Below, one piece after another: positions 12,258 to 12,496 of a DNA stretch of 12,496 bases (position 1 is the first letter of the stretch; every line of letters begins with the position of its first letter). A model generated the notes under the pieces. The model made no database searches and had not been told where the DNA came from. It was given only the letters and a program-made list of their open reading frames with translations. The DNA comes from an uncultured Oscillospiraceae bacterium (GTDB lineage Bacteria; Bacillota; Clostridia; Oscillospirales; Ruminococcaceae), in assembly GCA_900547455.1 (NCBI GenBank), contig URGV01000051.1:1-12496 (forward strand), written 5' to 3'. Made by a program: the position numbers and the translations under genes.

Positions 12258-12496
12258 ATGAAAAAAATTTTGATTGTCGAAGACGAACTGGATATACAGG
12301 AGCTGCTGGGTGCCTACTTGCGGGATGCGGGCTACCAGACCGCCGCAGCGGGCGACGGAGTGGAGGCGCTGGCGCTGTTTGGCTCCCAGCCCTTTGACCT
12401 GGTGCTGCTGGATGTAATGCTCCCCAAAATCGACGGCTTTTGGGTCTGCGAGCTGATCCGCCGCCAGTCCCAGGTGCCCATCCTGATGCTTACCGC
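12258..12496 (+). CDS. Response regulator, N-terminal receiver domain (cut by the window end)
   Basis: The visible 79 residues are a receiver domain of a two-component response regulator, most like the OmpR/PhoB type. Key residues are present: acidic pair E8-D9, the phosphate-accepting D52 in LVLLDVMLPKIDG and T79 in ILMLTA, with the family's hydrophobic strands between. The ATG at 12258 has GGAGGG (12245-12250) 7 bases upstream; a nearby ATG at 12251 is out of frame. The output domain and any partner histidine kinase lie beyond the window, so the OmpR assignment rests on the receiver sequence alone. Confidence 0.93.
   Translation, partial: MKKILIVEDELDIQELLGAYLRDAGYQTAAAGDGVEALALFGSQPFDLVLLDVMLPKIDGFWVCELIRRQSQVPILMLT

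Overview
This window looks like a chromosomal stretch from a GC-rich member of the Clostridia (Firmicutes), probably a gut Oscillospiraceae/Ruminococcaceae-type bacterium. The reasons are strong AGGAGG-type ribosome binding sites, Firmicutes-style TTGACA/TATAAT promoters, a clostridial-type CysRS, a low-molecular-mass D,D-carboxypeptidase and an XRE-TPR regulator of Gram-positive type. I cannot name the species from the sequence alone.

Layout. 1-310: a cluster of hairpins, then cysS (311-1714) ending at a strong two-way terminator. 1792-3219: a 133-aa membrane protein (minus) divergent from a Cof-type HAD phosphatase (plus). 3241-3598: repeat cluster A. 3739-5013: a D-Ala-D-Ala carboxypeptidase with signal peptide and C-terminal membrane anchor. 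5014-5305: repeat cluster B. 5386-5850 (minus): a stand-alone GyrI-like effector-binding protein. 5929-6284: repeat cluster C. 6276-6986 (minus): a YjjG-type HAD nucleotidase. 7120-7398 (minus): a small two-helix membrane protein with a palindromic operator candidate. 7681-7834: repeat D. 7826-8668, 8800-9201 and 9319-10263 (all minus): a secreted two-domain beta-sandwich-like protein, a second 133-aa membrane protein and an XRE-TPR regulator. 10461-10537: tRNA-Arg(ACG) with its own promoter and terminator. 10858-11900 (minus): an ABC exporter gene that has lost most of its ATPase domain. 12050-12211: repeat E. 12258 to the end: the start of an OmpR-type response regulator.

Two observations stand out. 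First, a family of roughly 155-175-bp modular repeats fills five of the intergenic gaps. It has nine copies of one core box, in both orientations, bounded by short palindromes. In three genes the stop codon lies inside a boundary palindrome or directly against it. The palindromes differ in sequence but keep their base pairing. No transposase for them is visible here. Second, the secreted protein and the 133-aa membrane protein next to the XRE-TPR regulator have the same 13-8-13 inverted repeat, placed exactly 3 bp upstream of the -35 element in both promoters. This suggests a small regulon (regulator, membrane protein, secreted protein) that may sense an extracellular or envelope signal. The membrane protein has a likely paralogue about 7 kb away without this box.

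The other genes are housekeeping or general metabolism and do not form one pathway. Most are monocistronic with their own promoter and terminator.
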